From contig BSBK01007034.1 of the NCBI GenBank assembly GCA_027943335.1, forward strand, positions 124,001 to 188,000: a stretch of DNA of 64,000 nt, written 5' to 3'. The stretch is from Chamaecyparis obtusa (Eukaryota > Streptophyta > Pinopsida > Cupressales > Cupressaceae). The notes under the pieces were generated by a model, which ran no database searches, was not told the origin of the DNA, and saw only the letters and a list, made by a program, of their open reading frames with translations. Made by a program: the position numbers and the translations under genes. Below, piece after piece: positions 49,482 to 61,973 of the stretch (positions are counted from its first letter, which is position 1; every line of letters begins with the position of its first letter).

Positions 49482-51833
49482 TCAAAAATTTCCAAGACCG
49501 TTGTCCTCGTAAAGACCAAAATTGTAAAGTTGCTCAAGAGTTGGACCTACATGAGTAGACAAAGTTTCGGTGTTAAGTGCTTCTCCCAATTTCTTGTAAG
49601 AGGAAGCTCTAGTTTCCACCATTAACCTTGGGTGAAGCAAAAGAATACGATGAAAACAACTGAAGAATGAATTGAATCAAGATGACCAAATGACACAACC
49701 TTGTCAAGGTTTGGTTGATTAAAGCTTGGATTAGACATAAGTGAGGTGTATGGTGCCCTGGATGTATGGGTAGATACCCAAAAGATAGCAGACAAGATAT
49801 CACAACACTTAGTCATTTTTGAAGATTGATTGAAGATTGATAGTTATGACAAGGTTTTGATACAAGATGATAAAGACTCAAATCGATTAAATAGAAGGCT
49901 AAATCAGATTCAAAAGGCCACTTTAGGAAAATGATTGGATTCTCAATAGTTGTTGCTTTGTTCCTGACACAGTGATTTGTTTGACAAGTTCTAGATATAG
50001 GCTGGAAAAACTGGGTATCTAACAATTCTGACAACTTTTCAAAAAATTTGAAATGACTTTTGACAGGCTCGTATGACAATGGGTATAGCATGAAATGACA
50101 ATTGGAAAACTTGTACGACTATTGCAAAACTCATACGATAGTTGATAGCAGGGTTTTGATTTTGGGAATTTAACTGGTTTCCAGACTCATACGATAATGT
50201 ACCAGTTACCATATGACAATCAGGGAGTAATGACATGACTCTTGACCAAAACTCATACGAGGTTTGACTCCAGAAAAGGAATTTCACTTCAATTTTTGCA
50301 AATTTTTGAGGTTTAGTTTCGGATTGTTTGCAGATTTCAATGTCCAGATTTAAGGATTGTAATAGATTTGTTCATTTTCAGTGACCAGATAGATAAACAG
50401 GCATGCAAAACAGCAAGCAAGTGATTCCAAGCACATCTAAAAACAATGAACAAGGGAAAAAGAAACCTTGCACATGAACAATCAAGTGAAATATTTGTGC
50501 TAATCCTTAAGAGTGCTAATTGTGTATGTTCCAAAAAGTTTTTGCAATAACACACATATGCCTAGAAAATGAAAACTTGGCCTCTCTAGGGTTTTTAGTA
50601 ATAGTTTGACTGTGCAACTTTTATGATCCAAAGGGGTGAACCCCAATCTCAGTGCACTAGGGTTTTAACACAGTTTGAGAATTTAATCAATCAGGAGCTA
50701 CTAGGGAGATCTGACAACCCAACAATGAACCACACCTATGAAGATTTCTTCCACAAGGACATTTATATAGCGGCTGTCACTACCATGGCGAAAATGGCTA
50801 TTACCGCTTGAGGTTCCATCAACATGGTTGACCCAATTAAGGGAATGTCTACTATGATTAACCCTCTCTAAAGGTGACTCACAAGATATACCACATGGAG
50901 ACTGGTTCCAGATTCAAGGATTTGGGTTTCTGGTACTATCCAAAAAGGAAGTAGAGCATAATCCCCTAGCCTTTTCACTTTTAACCCAAACAAAGTAGAT
51001 AGATTAATCTGACATGCTAAGACCAAGATTATCTCATCAAGATATATGACGTCAACCTCTTATGATCTATCAACCTCTCTGGAGAGAGAATGCCTCAATC
51101 AAAAGTTGAAGACACACGAATCTAGTGGAACGTGAGACTCCCTCAGTATCCTCCCTACCTACAAGGGTTCCTTCGTTGAGAAGATTTTCGCTGGAAACTC
51201 ACTCTCTCAAGAGCCACAAATAATGTTCATAGGGCCTAATTACTATGTGTAACAAAGATGCTGAAAAGCAAATCTATGTTCATTTTTATAGCCCAAATGA
51301 AATATGTGATATGAAAGCAGTAAAGGTCACACAAGCTTGACATGCAAGATGTTCTTTTTAATCCAAATCGAAATGTTATCAGCTAAGAAGATTACCTGAA
51401 TTCCTCACAACACGCTTAGTAGATTTCTTACCTATTTTTATCAATTCTTATGCTTTTCCCAATCCAAATCAGCAAAAATCAATCAAAAACAACAAATTTC
51501 AATCGTTAATGTTAGCTATTAGTCCAAATCCAAAAAGCAAATCTGGAAAACTACCTGAAAAGATGAAATGACAATTGAAAAATTGGTGTCAAAACTCGTA
51601 CGACTCTAGGTACCTGATGATACAAATTTCTGGCTTTAAAATGATATTTTGTACGGCTTGGCATGATTCTTGATAAAATCAACTGTCGTACAACAATGGG
51701 TCTGTAATGAAATGACTTTCTGACAAAAGTCGTACGACTGCGTATGGACAGAAAAATAAAAATCATTGTTTTGATCAAAAAATGATAGAAAATTGATAAA
51801 ATTTGATAAAATTGAAATGGAAACCCGTTTCAG
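49482..51833 (-). other. Tat 5' leader with repeated CGTACGA palindromes
   Basis: No gene precedes gag in the sense direction. Ten copies of an 8-bp palindrome or near-palindrome of the type TCRTACGA occur in two clusters: 50069, 50111, 50131, 50187, 50209 and 50253, then 51596, 51649, 51686 and 51730. Two are perfect TCGTACGA. They could mark RNA dimerisation or packaging, or be simple duplications; the function is unknown. Confidence 0.6.
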
Positions 51834-51852
51834 GGCCCCATGGTGGGTGCCA
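51834..51852 (-). other. Tat primer-binding site
   Basis: On the minus strand TGGCACCCACCATGGGGCC lies four bases inside the 5' LTR. It is unlike the tRNA-iMet site of the other elements here. I do not assign the tRNA. Confidence 0.7.
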
Positions 51853-51856
51853 AAAA

Positions 51857-53045
51857 TGTGTGTGTGAAAATTGTACCTGATCTGTAGACACAACACTTCA
51901 GTAAAACATTAGAGGTTAGCTGAAATCGAAATCATGCAGTGAAATGAAAACTAATCTAAGCAGGTGATTTACTGCCTTCTAATAGATGCGAGTATGCATT
52001 CTCAGATTATGTCGAGATCAGTGACCTTGACGACACCTAAATGAAGGATTTGAATGCAAAACTGATATGAATGCAACTAATCTATTTTTTTTAGTTTTCT
52101 ATGCAATTATGATGAAAAACTCATATGAATTCTAAAATCTATATGAGAAATTGATATGAAATTAATCTAACAATGAAATTGATATGAAGCTAAAATGAAT
52201 GTAAAAATAAGATTGATCTCACAACAATGTTGATTCGCAAAGCTTTGATTCTCCATATTCCAATTTGCCAGCATAAGTTTGCGAAATTATGAGATGATTT
52301 GAGATGAGCTGAAGCCTTAATCTATAGAAATCCAGGGCTTTGGAGGTGCATGAAAAAAATCCATAAATCACTCAAATAACTCAGGTTGATTTTTGAGTTA
52401 TTTTTAAATAAAGGATAATTAACTCACAAAAACATGCAAAAGTAGAGTCTAACTCAAAATAGAGTTTAGCTTTAATTGAAAATTGATAGTTATCTACTTT
52501 TGTGATCATGCATGTTTTATTTATGAATTAATTTAATAATAGAGTGATTTATTTCCAACTTAACTGATTTTTTAAAAATAATAATAATAATTGATTTATG
52601 GGTTAATCAATTATTTTTCAAACTTTTATTCAAAAAAATATTATTAAAAATTGACAACTTGCTTTAATTAATTAAATAAGAATTTAATCAATTAATGATA
52701 GGAATTTGGATTTATTATCAAAATTAAATAATACAATTTATGAATAAATATAATTAACTTCAATTAAACAATTAAGTGGCAGAATTAAATCTAATTAATT
52801 AAATATTCAAAATATTCAATTAATCAAACTTTTGGATAAATATGATTTATCGCCAAATAATCATTAAATTAAAGATAATTAGGATAATTAGGAATAAGGA
52901 ATATTCCTCGATGCAAAATTTAAGATAATCAATTAGGATTCGATGATGTTCATATGTGCCTTAGGTTAGGACTTTGATGTCGATTTCGTTTGATTTGTAG
53001 ATATAGGAGGTTAATGAACCTATAGCCCATTTTTGGGGTATCACA
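51857..53045 (-). repeat. Tat element 5' LTR
   Basis: It is nearly collinear with 38413-39612, with few substitutions and small indels, and ends GTATCACA before the catat duplication. Confidence 0.93.
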
Positions 53046-53050
53046 CATAT

Positions 53051-54779
53051 ATAATTCAATTTTTCTTCAGCTTATCATGTGTTCATCCATTATTTGATCA
53101 TAGTTACATTCAATGGAATTTAGATTACCATTTGATCATTCACTGATGACAAATCATTGTGGTGTATCTGCATAGGTCATGAGACATTTCACATTTAGTT
53201 GATTATCATGTTCATTGCATTTAATTAGCATACCCTTGATCAACACATATATTTATTTAGTTAGATGGCACATTTTTTTATCAACATACATGATAATCAT
53301 TAATGATTTAGGTTACATTTTGTTTTGATAATCAATTTATGAAGAATACATCTTTTACAAAGGTCAAAATCTTGAACAGACTCATTACCTTATTCAGTTT
53401 TGCATAGTGAATCATCATTCATATGTTCATAATGGTATCATTGCAACATAAATTCAAAGGCATATCTCTAAGCTTTACAAAGTCGTATTAAACTTGAAAT
53501 GTAAAATAAATGTGCACCATTCTTTATAATGGCATCATTTGTCAAAGGTAACATATGAGTTTGTATTAAATTCAAATGTATTTAAATAAGTCACTAAAGT
53601 GACTAAGGCATTGATAAAGTGATCAACACTTAAGATTATAATAGCATGCCTTTTGGTTAGATATGTTGTGGGCTTTAGTGTTGTGATCAACACAACACAA
53701 CACTTAGCACATAATGATAAGGTTGTGTTGCAAGCATCAACATGAACATTTAATAAGATTAAAGTTGATAAGTTATGTCATCAAAATGACATGTACATAA
53801 ATGACAAAGGGTTTATTTGTAACATTTGATGATCATTTTGTAAAGTGTTGGGTTTCATTTTGAAACCCTAGCTCAAAGGAGTTAGGGCACAATATTATAG
53901 GACAGTTTAGACCTCAATTACCAACTTGACAGTTGTAGAATATTTTGCAGAAGTTGAGAAGGAATTTTGAAAGATATTTTGAATGATTATTTGTGGAGAA
54001 TCATGGGATTTTGAGAAGAGGGTGGTCCCACTATAGTGTGTTCCACTTTTTGGCCAACTTTAACACTGAGGTCAACATTCTAAAAAAAAAATTCACTTTC
54101 GAACACTTATTGCCACAAAACTATTAGGAATTTGAAGATGATGTACAAACTAGAGACTTTTAGAATTTTCTTTCTAGTTTCTAAATATAATTTTTTTAAA
54201 AAAAATTAAAATTGATTTGAATACATTTTTCTTTCTCCTTCAAAAAGTGGTTTGTGTGAAAAAATAGCTTTTTTAAGGAATGATTGTCACTTGGATTAGC
54301 ATAAATTTTTTTTCAAAAATGATAACAATGTAATTATTTCAATGTTGTATTTTTAACTTCAATATATAATGAATGAAATTGGTTTCATTCATTTTGGTTT
54401 AATATTTCATACTTTATTAAGTTACAAAGTGAGAGTAACTGTAATTTAGACATAGCTTCTTTTGGATCGCTCTAACTTGATATGTATATATCAAAATTCA
54501 TTTTTTTGTTTTTTTGATAGAAAGGTAACACAAATACACTTTTCCTACATATTTTTCATTAAAAAAAAATTAAGTTACTATTTTTCCCTAAGCGTCAAAG
54601 AGATAGGTTGTTTAATGACCAAACAACCTATGTTTAATAAAGTTAATTGTGAAAGTGGCAATAAAATCAATATGTATTAAAATTATAGTCATCAGAAAAC
54701 TTACTCGAAGTAACATCGTCTAGAATTTTTTGTTTCAGAATATCATCTTGTTTGGTCTTTATTTTAGGTCTTGAAAGAC
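53051..54779. other. AT-rich sequence without recognisable genes
   Basis: This is target DNA to the right of the Tat element. I see only short open frames without family signature. A short repeated 'aacacaacacaacac' lies near 53690. Confidence 0.5.
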
Positions 54780-54821
54780 ATTTTTTTTTTTTTTTTGCAT
54801 CCTGAAAAAGATTTCAAGTTT

Positions 54822-54899
54822 GGGGTCTTTGTATGAAGACCCCCTTCGCACGAAGTCATCCCAAGGGCTTCGTGCAAAGGGGTCTTCGCATGAAGACCC
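54822..54899. repeat. Left subterminal palindromes
   Basis: GGGGTCTT..AAGACCCC (about 54822-54843), CTTCGCACGAAG (about 54844-54855) and the perfect 8-bp arms GGGTCTTC/GAAGACCC at 54880-54899 lie within 80 bp. They are likely binding sites for a protein of the transposon. Confidence 0.7.
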
Positions 54900-54998
54900 T
54901 TGGAAAAAGTCTGGCGAGAAAAAGACCCACCAAACTTTTACCTGACCTAGTTTGCCTGAAGTAGGTCAGCTAATTATGGTATTTTGTTTTTGGCATGG

Positions 54999-55006
54999 TA
55001 TAAAAG
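54999..55006 (+). promoter_or_regulatory. TATA box of the transposase gene
   Basis: TATAAAAG lies 234 bp before the ATG at 55240, right after the subterminal palindromes. Confidence 0.5.
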
Positions 55007-55085
55007 AAAATGTTTTTTTTTCATTTTTTACACAATTGCAATCAACTTAATTCACATTTTTTACTATCAAGCTATAACTTTTTGA

Positions 55086-55235
55086 AAGGAATTTTTTTGG
55101 AGGAGAATTTCTATTGGTGTTTTTATCAAAGGCATTTTTTTGGAGGAGAATTTCTATTGGTGTTTTTATCAAAGACATTTTTTGAAGAGGAGAATTACTA
55201 TTGCCAAATTTTTAGAAGACATTTTTTTGGAGAGA
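55086..55235 (+). repeat. 43-bp minisatellite in the transposase leader
   Basis: The unit 'tttttttggaggagaatttc' plus 'tattggtgtttttatcaaag' is repeated two to three times at 43-46 bp spacing between the TATA box and the ATG, with a fourth partial unit. Confidence 0.8.
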
Positions 55236-55239
55236 AGAA

Positions 55240-57939
55240 ATGGGGAACAAGAAGGGAATAAAAAGTAAATCTAAAAAAAAGGTCACCTAGTATCGGACAA
55301 AGAAATCATGAAGCTACATTGACATGTTATTATAAAACCAAAGAAGGTATGGACCTATCTACCTCTAATTTTACATGCCCAAATTTTATGGACCTATGCT
55401 CTATTTTTCTCTAATTTGATTCATTTTTGTGCATGTAGCTCACAATCAACATGGTCAAGGTGAAGGAGAAGCTCAAGTAGGAGGGTCAAGCCAAGTTGAA
55501 GAAATCCACATTGAAGAAGGGTTAGGATCACTCCCTATGGGAGCTCAAGAAATTTATTTTTTACAAGGGTCAAGATCATGTGCTCCTACAAGTATGGATG
55601 AACTTATAGATCTAGCTCAAATTGTAAAGAGAAATATTAATTGTAGAAACTTAGATCATTTACTTAAAATGGATGTGAATAAATTGAGATCATTTTCTAA
55701 TGCTCAATCTTTAAGTCTTGCTAAGAAGAGGTCAATGAATAAGATAGAAAGATAAATATTGGCTAAATTTGATAATTTTGAAATACTTGAACAAGCCCAA
55801 TTGCTTTCAGTTGTACTTATAAACAAAAAGATGGAAGAGACATTAAAATTATTGGGTATAGATAGGATATCAAAGAAGAGAAAAGTTGTTGACATGCAAA
55901 ATGATATGATTGAAAATCTTGGAAAGGTTTGAACCAAGTAGGGAAGTGATCTCGAACTAAAAATAAGACCATTACAAAAAGATTTATGTTGGCATCCATT
56001 GTAGGTAACACTATGCCCCGAAATAGACAAATATCTTCAGTTTTGTCTCAGATTGGTTTTAGTAGGAAAATAATATCACGATATGTTAAGAGGAGAATGA
56101 TTTTGGATGATAGAACCTTGGAAGGAAATTGGGCAATCATGTGTAGAGCTCCTCATTCTGATAGGATTGATGAGGGAATCAAGAATTTGGTTTGGAATGA
56201 TAATACTTGTCCTTCATCAAACAAGAGATTTTATCAAACATAGAATTACAGCTAATCAATATGAACATCATACAAAACATTGGTTGGACACAGCGCACCA
56301 TGAAATGCATGTGTCATTTTGTAGTTCAACTCCTAATATAAAGATTGGGCAAACATTGTTTGAAATATTGAAACCATATTATGTCAGGAAAAACAAAGTG
56401 TTTGAAACTTGTTGTTGTCGTTATCATATTGAATTTGATCTCCACTATCACATTTTTTGAAATTTTTTAGAAGACACTTATGGTTTTGAATATACTCCTC
56501 CTACTAGACAAAGTGAGTTCATCTCATCCATTTTATGTGACAAAAGAGATGATACAATTGGTCAAATAAATGGCATAAAAGGAATATGTGAAACATGTGC
56601 TGATTTGGCTCTTTTTCCTTTGAAAAATAGAAATATCAAGATGTAACAAAGATGGTAAATTGCAAGAGTTACAAATAAGTAAAGAATGAAACAAAATTTG
56701 GGAAATAATCCAAAAGATTATAATATGTTGAAGAGGAACTAACTATTGGAATATTTATGGACACATTTTAAAAATTGATTCAACCCTACATTTATCATGT
56801 TTTTTTTGCAAAGTGGCAAGCACAACAATTCCAAACATTGAGAGACAATTTCCCACTTGAAACTATTCTATCAGTTGTGGATTTCATATAAAACTACTCA
56901 TTTGTTCATCAAAAGGCAATTCAATCAAAATACTATTTTTTAGAGTAGATTACTATTTTGGTACATGTGTGTTATCAATATGCACAGTTAGATTTGGATG
57001 GTATTTAGAGCACATTTGAAGCATGAGTCATCAAGAAGGAATATCATTTTTATATAAGTGATGATAAAGAGCATGACATTCATTATGTATAACATTGCTT
57101 CAAGATGTTTTTTACAAATTTGAAGGAAAGACGCATAAAAATTGATAAACATAATGTTTGGTAAGATGGATCTGTTGCACAATTCAAATCATCTAGACCA
57201 TTTTATGTGCTATGTAGATATCATCATAATAAAAACATACCACATGTCTGGAGCTTCTTTGAGAGTGGTCATGGAAAAGGTGAACATGATGGTGTTGGAG
57301 CTTGCATCAAACGTGCTCTACGAAAGTATCAAATGAATTATAAGGGAGTTTGTATAAAAAATGCACACATGTGATGTTGTTGAATGGTGCAGGACACATT
57401 TCACATCAAACGAGGATGGCACATCATCATGAATGACTCAAGCGGTACCACATAGAAAATTTTGGGAGATAAAAGGTATGCACATATTTCTAAATTATGC
57501 ATGTGTGATATATATATTTATTCTTGTTTAAATTTTACGTTCTTTATTCAAATTTATAAAATGAAATTCATATTAAATATGCATGTGTTTAGGTGTGGGT
57601 AGAAATATTATGCATGGTTGCAAGAGGATAGAAAAGACACAATCTTTGCATTCAGTTATGAGTACAAATTGTCACAATTGGATGTTGAACACCAGGGACT
57701 ACTCATGCTTTTGTTGTCACTGCATTGTTGACAACTATGAGGAATGCATCAATCAACAACGTGGATATGTAGGTGCCTGGAATATGGTGTCACTAGTTGT
57801 TATTGATACATTTGATAGAGATAAAGATGAAAACTTTGATGATGTTCCTTTGATTTCTACTGATTATGATCGTATTTCAAGATTGGTCAAAATTGGTAAG
57901 TATAATAAATTGAGTTTCACATTATATGGCATTGATTTG

Positions 57940-57995
<56 letters not shown>

Positions 57996-58741
57996 AATTA
58001 AATCAAGATATGTAGGTTCCCGGAATATGGTGTCACTAGTTGTTACTAATACATTTGATAGAGATAAAGATGAAAATTTTGATGGCATTCCTTTGATTTC
58101 TACTGATTATGATCGTATTTCAAGATTGGTCAAAATTGATAAGTATAATAAATTGAGTTTCACATTATATGGCATTGACTTGCAATATATATATATATAT
58201 ATATCAATTTTAGGATCTCACATGTATATAAAACTTTTGTGCAGAAGATGTCTTTGCAATGATTGTTGAGCCTGTATATGTAGAAAGAGTTAGTTACTAT
58301 TTATTGCATTGTACTGCAGAGAGGATGAAGTTAATTGATCTTGAAGAAAGCGATGGAATGTTGTTCCCGTTAGAATTTCATTCTTTACATGTCAATATAT
58401 TGTTCATTTTGTAAATACAAAATTTCAAAGTTTTAACAAATGTTTAATTCGATTTGTTTTATTTAAATTTATATTGTAAAAATCTGTGACCTGCAAGTTC
58501 ATTTGTCTTAGAGGGAACATATTTGAATAAAATCAAAGTAATTCAACATGGTATTCACTTTGTTGATTAACAACCAGACAATAAGGTGTTTCAATATAGC
58601 CAGCTAGTAGTTGTCACCTCCCTTTGTCTCCATCCTGTTAAATCTCAATGTGGACGTCGTAAGCGGAGACTAGATAGTGAGGATCATGAGAGAATATTAC
58701 ATGTTCTCCATTAGAGGTCTAAACCACTTGAGTTGGTCTAA
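55240..58741 (+). pseudogene. Transposase of an unassigned family, intron-containing, broken
   Basis: Exon 1 starts MGNKKGIKSKSKKK (ATG 55240) and stops at a GTATGG donor after 55346. Exon 2 starts at 55439 after GCATGTAG. Conserved blocks follow in order: RKIISRYVKRRMILDDRTLE (about 56065), SSNKRDFIKHRITANQYEHH, IKIGQTLFEILKPYYVRK, then TCCCRYHIEFDL (about 56407-56440). Next come FKSSRPFY..CRYHHNKNIP, then WSFFESGHGKGEHDGVGACI plus KRALRKYQMN (57249-57325), and a Cys-rich end SCFCCHCIVDNYEECINQQR. Last exons begin near 58245 and 58512 and end at 58741. The GHGKG..DG..KR signature matches uncharacterised plant and animal transposase-like proteins. Stops and frameshifts are frequent between 56640 and 57240. 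Confidence 0.7.
57765..58204 (+). repeat. ~240-bp tandem duplication of a transposase exon with AT repeats
   Basis: 57765-57943 and 58005-58182 are nearly identical, from 'ggatatgtaggt' to 'ttatatggcattga.ttgcaa'. Each ends in an AT run (57944-57992 and 58183-58204). The duplicated part encodes MVSLVV..TFDRDKDENFD. Confidence 0.93.
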
Positions 58742-60070
58742 AAAGTAAATTACATACATATTTCATGTGTTAGGACCTACTTGACATCTCTAGATTAAAT
58801 TGACTATACTTTGTTGATATATTGAAACATACGATAGATTATATTTTGTTTATCTATTAATAAGACTTTGATAATATATTTTGACACAGTTCAATGATTT
58901 TATATATGTTTTGATGGTTCAATGGTTTTAATATATAGTTATGTATGGTTTTAATAATGTTTTTATACATATGGTTTTATATGTATGTTCTTATGTATGC
59001 TTTGATGGTTCAATGATTGTTATATGTTGTTATATAAATGCTTTTATGTTTGTTAAAGTGAACATGTTAAATGTATGATATGAAGTTTGTAAATTACTTA
59101 TGGTTCATTAATTACATATTATCTTGTTAATTTTTATGATGGTTCAATTAGATTACTTAATAATTAAGACCTCCCCTTAAGACCTCCTCTTAGGACAGTA
59201 GTTAGGTTACTTGTGGCATTAGTTAGATTACTTATGACATATTAATTCTAGATTACTTATATTACGTATGGTCCATTAGTTACATATTAGTGTTATTTTT
59301 AATGATATTAAAATTAGATTGCTTATTAGTTGAAGGTCCCCTTAAGACTTCCCCTTAAGACATTAGTTAGGTTACTAATGGCATTAGTTATATTAAACTT
59401 ATGACATGTTAGTTCTAGATTATTTATATAACTTATGGTCCATTAGTTACATATTCTAATGTTATTTTTTATAACCATCTATCAAATAAAATCAAATCAT
59501 GTAACTGTCTAACCATAATCAATGACCATATAACCATCTATTAAACCAAATCATATGATTATGTATATAATTATCTAACCATAATCATATCAAATCATGT
59601 AACTATCTAACCATAACCAAACCAAATCATGTAATTAACTAGCCATAATCAAATCATGTAACCATCTAACCATAATCAAATCAAATCATGTAACTATCTA
59701 ACCATAATCAAATCATGTAACCATCTAACCATAATCAAATCAAATCACGTAACTATCTAACCATAATAAAATCATGTAACCATCTAACCATAATCAAATC
59801 AAATCATGTAACCATCTAACTATAATCAAATCATGTAACCACCTAACCATAATCAAATCAAATCATGTAACCGTCTAACCATAATTAAATCATGTAACCA
59901 TATAACCATAATCAAATCAAATCATGTAATCATCTAACCATAATCAAATCATATCATATAACCGTCTAACTGTAACCAAAGATCATAAACACATAAATCA
60001 TCTATGAATAGGTCCAAGCTATATAAATGTCAAACATATGTGAAATATCTAGAACATCAATCAAAGATGC
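58742..60070. repeat. Tandem repeats between the convergent genes
   Basis: There are three classes. At 58870-59040 'tttgatggttcaatg' units recur. At about 59154-59500 a unit of about 180 bp ('aagacctccccttaagac' to 'catattagtgttattttt') is present twice. At about 59495-59975 a minisatellite alternates 27- and 32-bp forms of 'aaatcatgtaaccatctaac' plus 'cataatc', with or without an extra 'aaatc'. No reading frame is present. Confidence 0.85.
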
Positions 60071-60082
60071 ACAACAAATGTC

Positions 60083-61973
60083 CTAAGGTATCCTAGACTG
60101 ATCAAGTTGTATACGAACAGAGCGACCCTCTGACTGAGTGTCATGAGCATCCTCTGCATGTGAAGCAGCAACAGACCCCTACAAATTTAGTAAAACTTGT
60201 CAAATATATATGTGCATTCATATATTATAATTATATACAAAGTATTTGAAATATATTAATACATGAATTTAAACTTGTATATTTAAAATGTACCTGAGCA
60301 CTAGTAGGTATCGTCTCTATTGAATCTCTCATGCATACACGCTATGATCCCACACTAGAGGTAGTACACTTATACAACTGTGCCTACAAATATTATATAT
60401 ATAATATAGTTATATAACCATTAGTATGTGCAACTATGTAATCAATTTATTGACTAGAAATAAATTAAAAATTAAATTTACACCTGGGTCTGATGAGAAA
60501 AAGGATTATCAGTGTGCACCATCACATCATATATAGAAACACCATCATGTGCATCATTTATGGTACCAATCCTCTCTAATGAGGAGCATAATGGGGAGTG
60601 TAGATGAGAAGGGAGTGGTGTAGAGTCAGTGTCAGGATGAAGTAGAAGATCCATATATGAAGTTATGTTAGTGTCAGTGGTGGTCTATCTAAATCCCTAT
60701 AACTGCTCCTCAAAACCATCTAGGCCCTCTATTGTGATGCAAAAATCACCAAGTCGTATCCCTCCCTGTGTAGCTACAGAGTGATCATTTGGGTGTAGAG
60801 TGTTGGTAGCTATGAGATGCATGAGTTGATGGTGTGCCCTGGGTGGTGGAACTGGAGGGCCCTGAGAGAGTCTAATGGTGTCTCTGATAGACTGTATAGG
60901 GACCCTCTCTAACTAAGCAATATAGGTATATCACTGTAACAGGTCCTCTAATAAATACAATATCATCTAAATGTAACTATGATGTTTGGTAAGATCTCGT
61001 GTATCACATGTTCTAGGGAGACCATCATCTCTATATGTCTCATCAGTTGGGGGTACACTACTAGATGATGTCTTTGAAGATGTCTGAGGTCGAACCGATC
61101 TAGTCATAATATATCGAGTGAGTGTATCAGATGTAATGCTTGCAGTCACAGCTACAATGTGTCTAATTCTATCAATTACTTCTCTCTGGGAAGCAATGAC
61201 AACTCTGTCAGTAGTATTGGCCATAGATGGTACCACTGTAGATGCCCTCTTCCCAACCAAGTGCCTATGTCTTAGCACAACACGATCAGGCCTATGATAT
61301 TGATTGCAGTCTGCAACTCTATCACGCCCCTGTCCAAAGTACCCTGAAAGATCTAAGTAGTTCACATTGAGACCCAAATGGACCTTAGCGTAAACTTGTT
61401 GTGTAAAGTAAAGTGGAATCTGGTTGTTATTTGGATAATTACCATGTGTCGCAAGGAACCGTGACTATATCATGCGTGCAATCTTTGGTACCAAACAATG
61501 CATAACCTAATTCCTCTTACCTTTCTCCTCTCTCGATAGCAAGGGAAAACCTCTCCTTTGATAATATCCTTTGAGACACATGACTCAACCTCAGCTAAGG
61601 ATATATCGTTGAAGATCTCAGATCTCAACTCTCAAAAAATAGAATCAACAATCTATCAAGTATATGCAATTTTTCTACTCATGCACACAAACAAATCCTC
61701 TAGCCTTCACAAAATGGTGGTACAAATATCTCTGTAAATGCTATCCTCAGAGGAAGTGACAGAATCCTGTAAACGCCCCATTTCCTAGGTAGAAAAATGA
61801 AATATTGCCCCCATATCAGGAACATCAGGCACCTGATGTGGGGCACCCTATACTGCATCATGTTGGGGGGCAGCTTGTGTCAGTGCATCATGGGGTGAGA
61901 CACCATGTGCCGAGTCATCCTGGGGTGTGGCACCCTATGTCAGGTCACCCTGTGCATGATCATGTGTGTCCAT
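60083..61973 (-). pseudogene. Accessory gene of the two-gene transposon
   Basis: I do not recognise the family. The minus-strand ATG at 61973 (MDTHDHAQGDLT) opens a His/Asp/Pro/Gln-rich N-terminus with repeated PHDA/PQHDA units. A long exon, 61506-60484 (1023 bp), keeps one frame with about five stops. It includes YPNNNQIPLYFTQQVYAKVH and an Arg-rich HRPDRVVLRHRHLVGKR, and ends SHQTQ before GTGTAA. Exon 60383-60294 (90 bp, AQLYKCTTSSVGS start) and last exon 60178-60083 (96 bp, ending GRSVRIQLDQSRIP then stop) follow. All introns are GT..AG and phase 0. The basic patch could bind the subterminal palindromes; this is inference. It resembles the gene at 22848-27274 in order and phase. Confidence 0.6.

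Larger units (their letters stand above)
38413..53045 (-). mobile_element. Tat-type Ty3/gypsy retrotransposon, full length, decayed
   Basis: LTRs 38413-39612 and 51857-53045 bound a 12.2-kb interior. The target duplication catat is at 38408-38412 and 53046-53050. In minus-strand order it carries the 5' LTR, PBS, a leader of about 2.35 kb, gag, protease, a G-patch-like region, RT, RNase H, a second RNase H of the Tat type, integrase, a 2.5-kb extra 3' region, a polypurine tract and the 3' LTR. The dual RNase H and the extra 3' region are hallmarks of the Tat lineage. Frame changes and stops separate gag, protease, RT and integrase, so it cannot make a polyprotein. Confidence 0.95.

Noticed and set aside
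59495..59975. CRISPR-like array
   Set aside because: Units are contiguous without unique spacers and the context is a plant transposon; it is a minisatellite.
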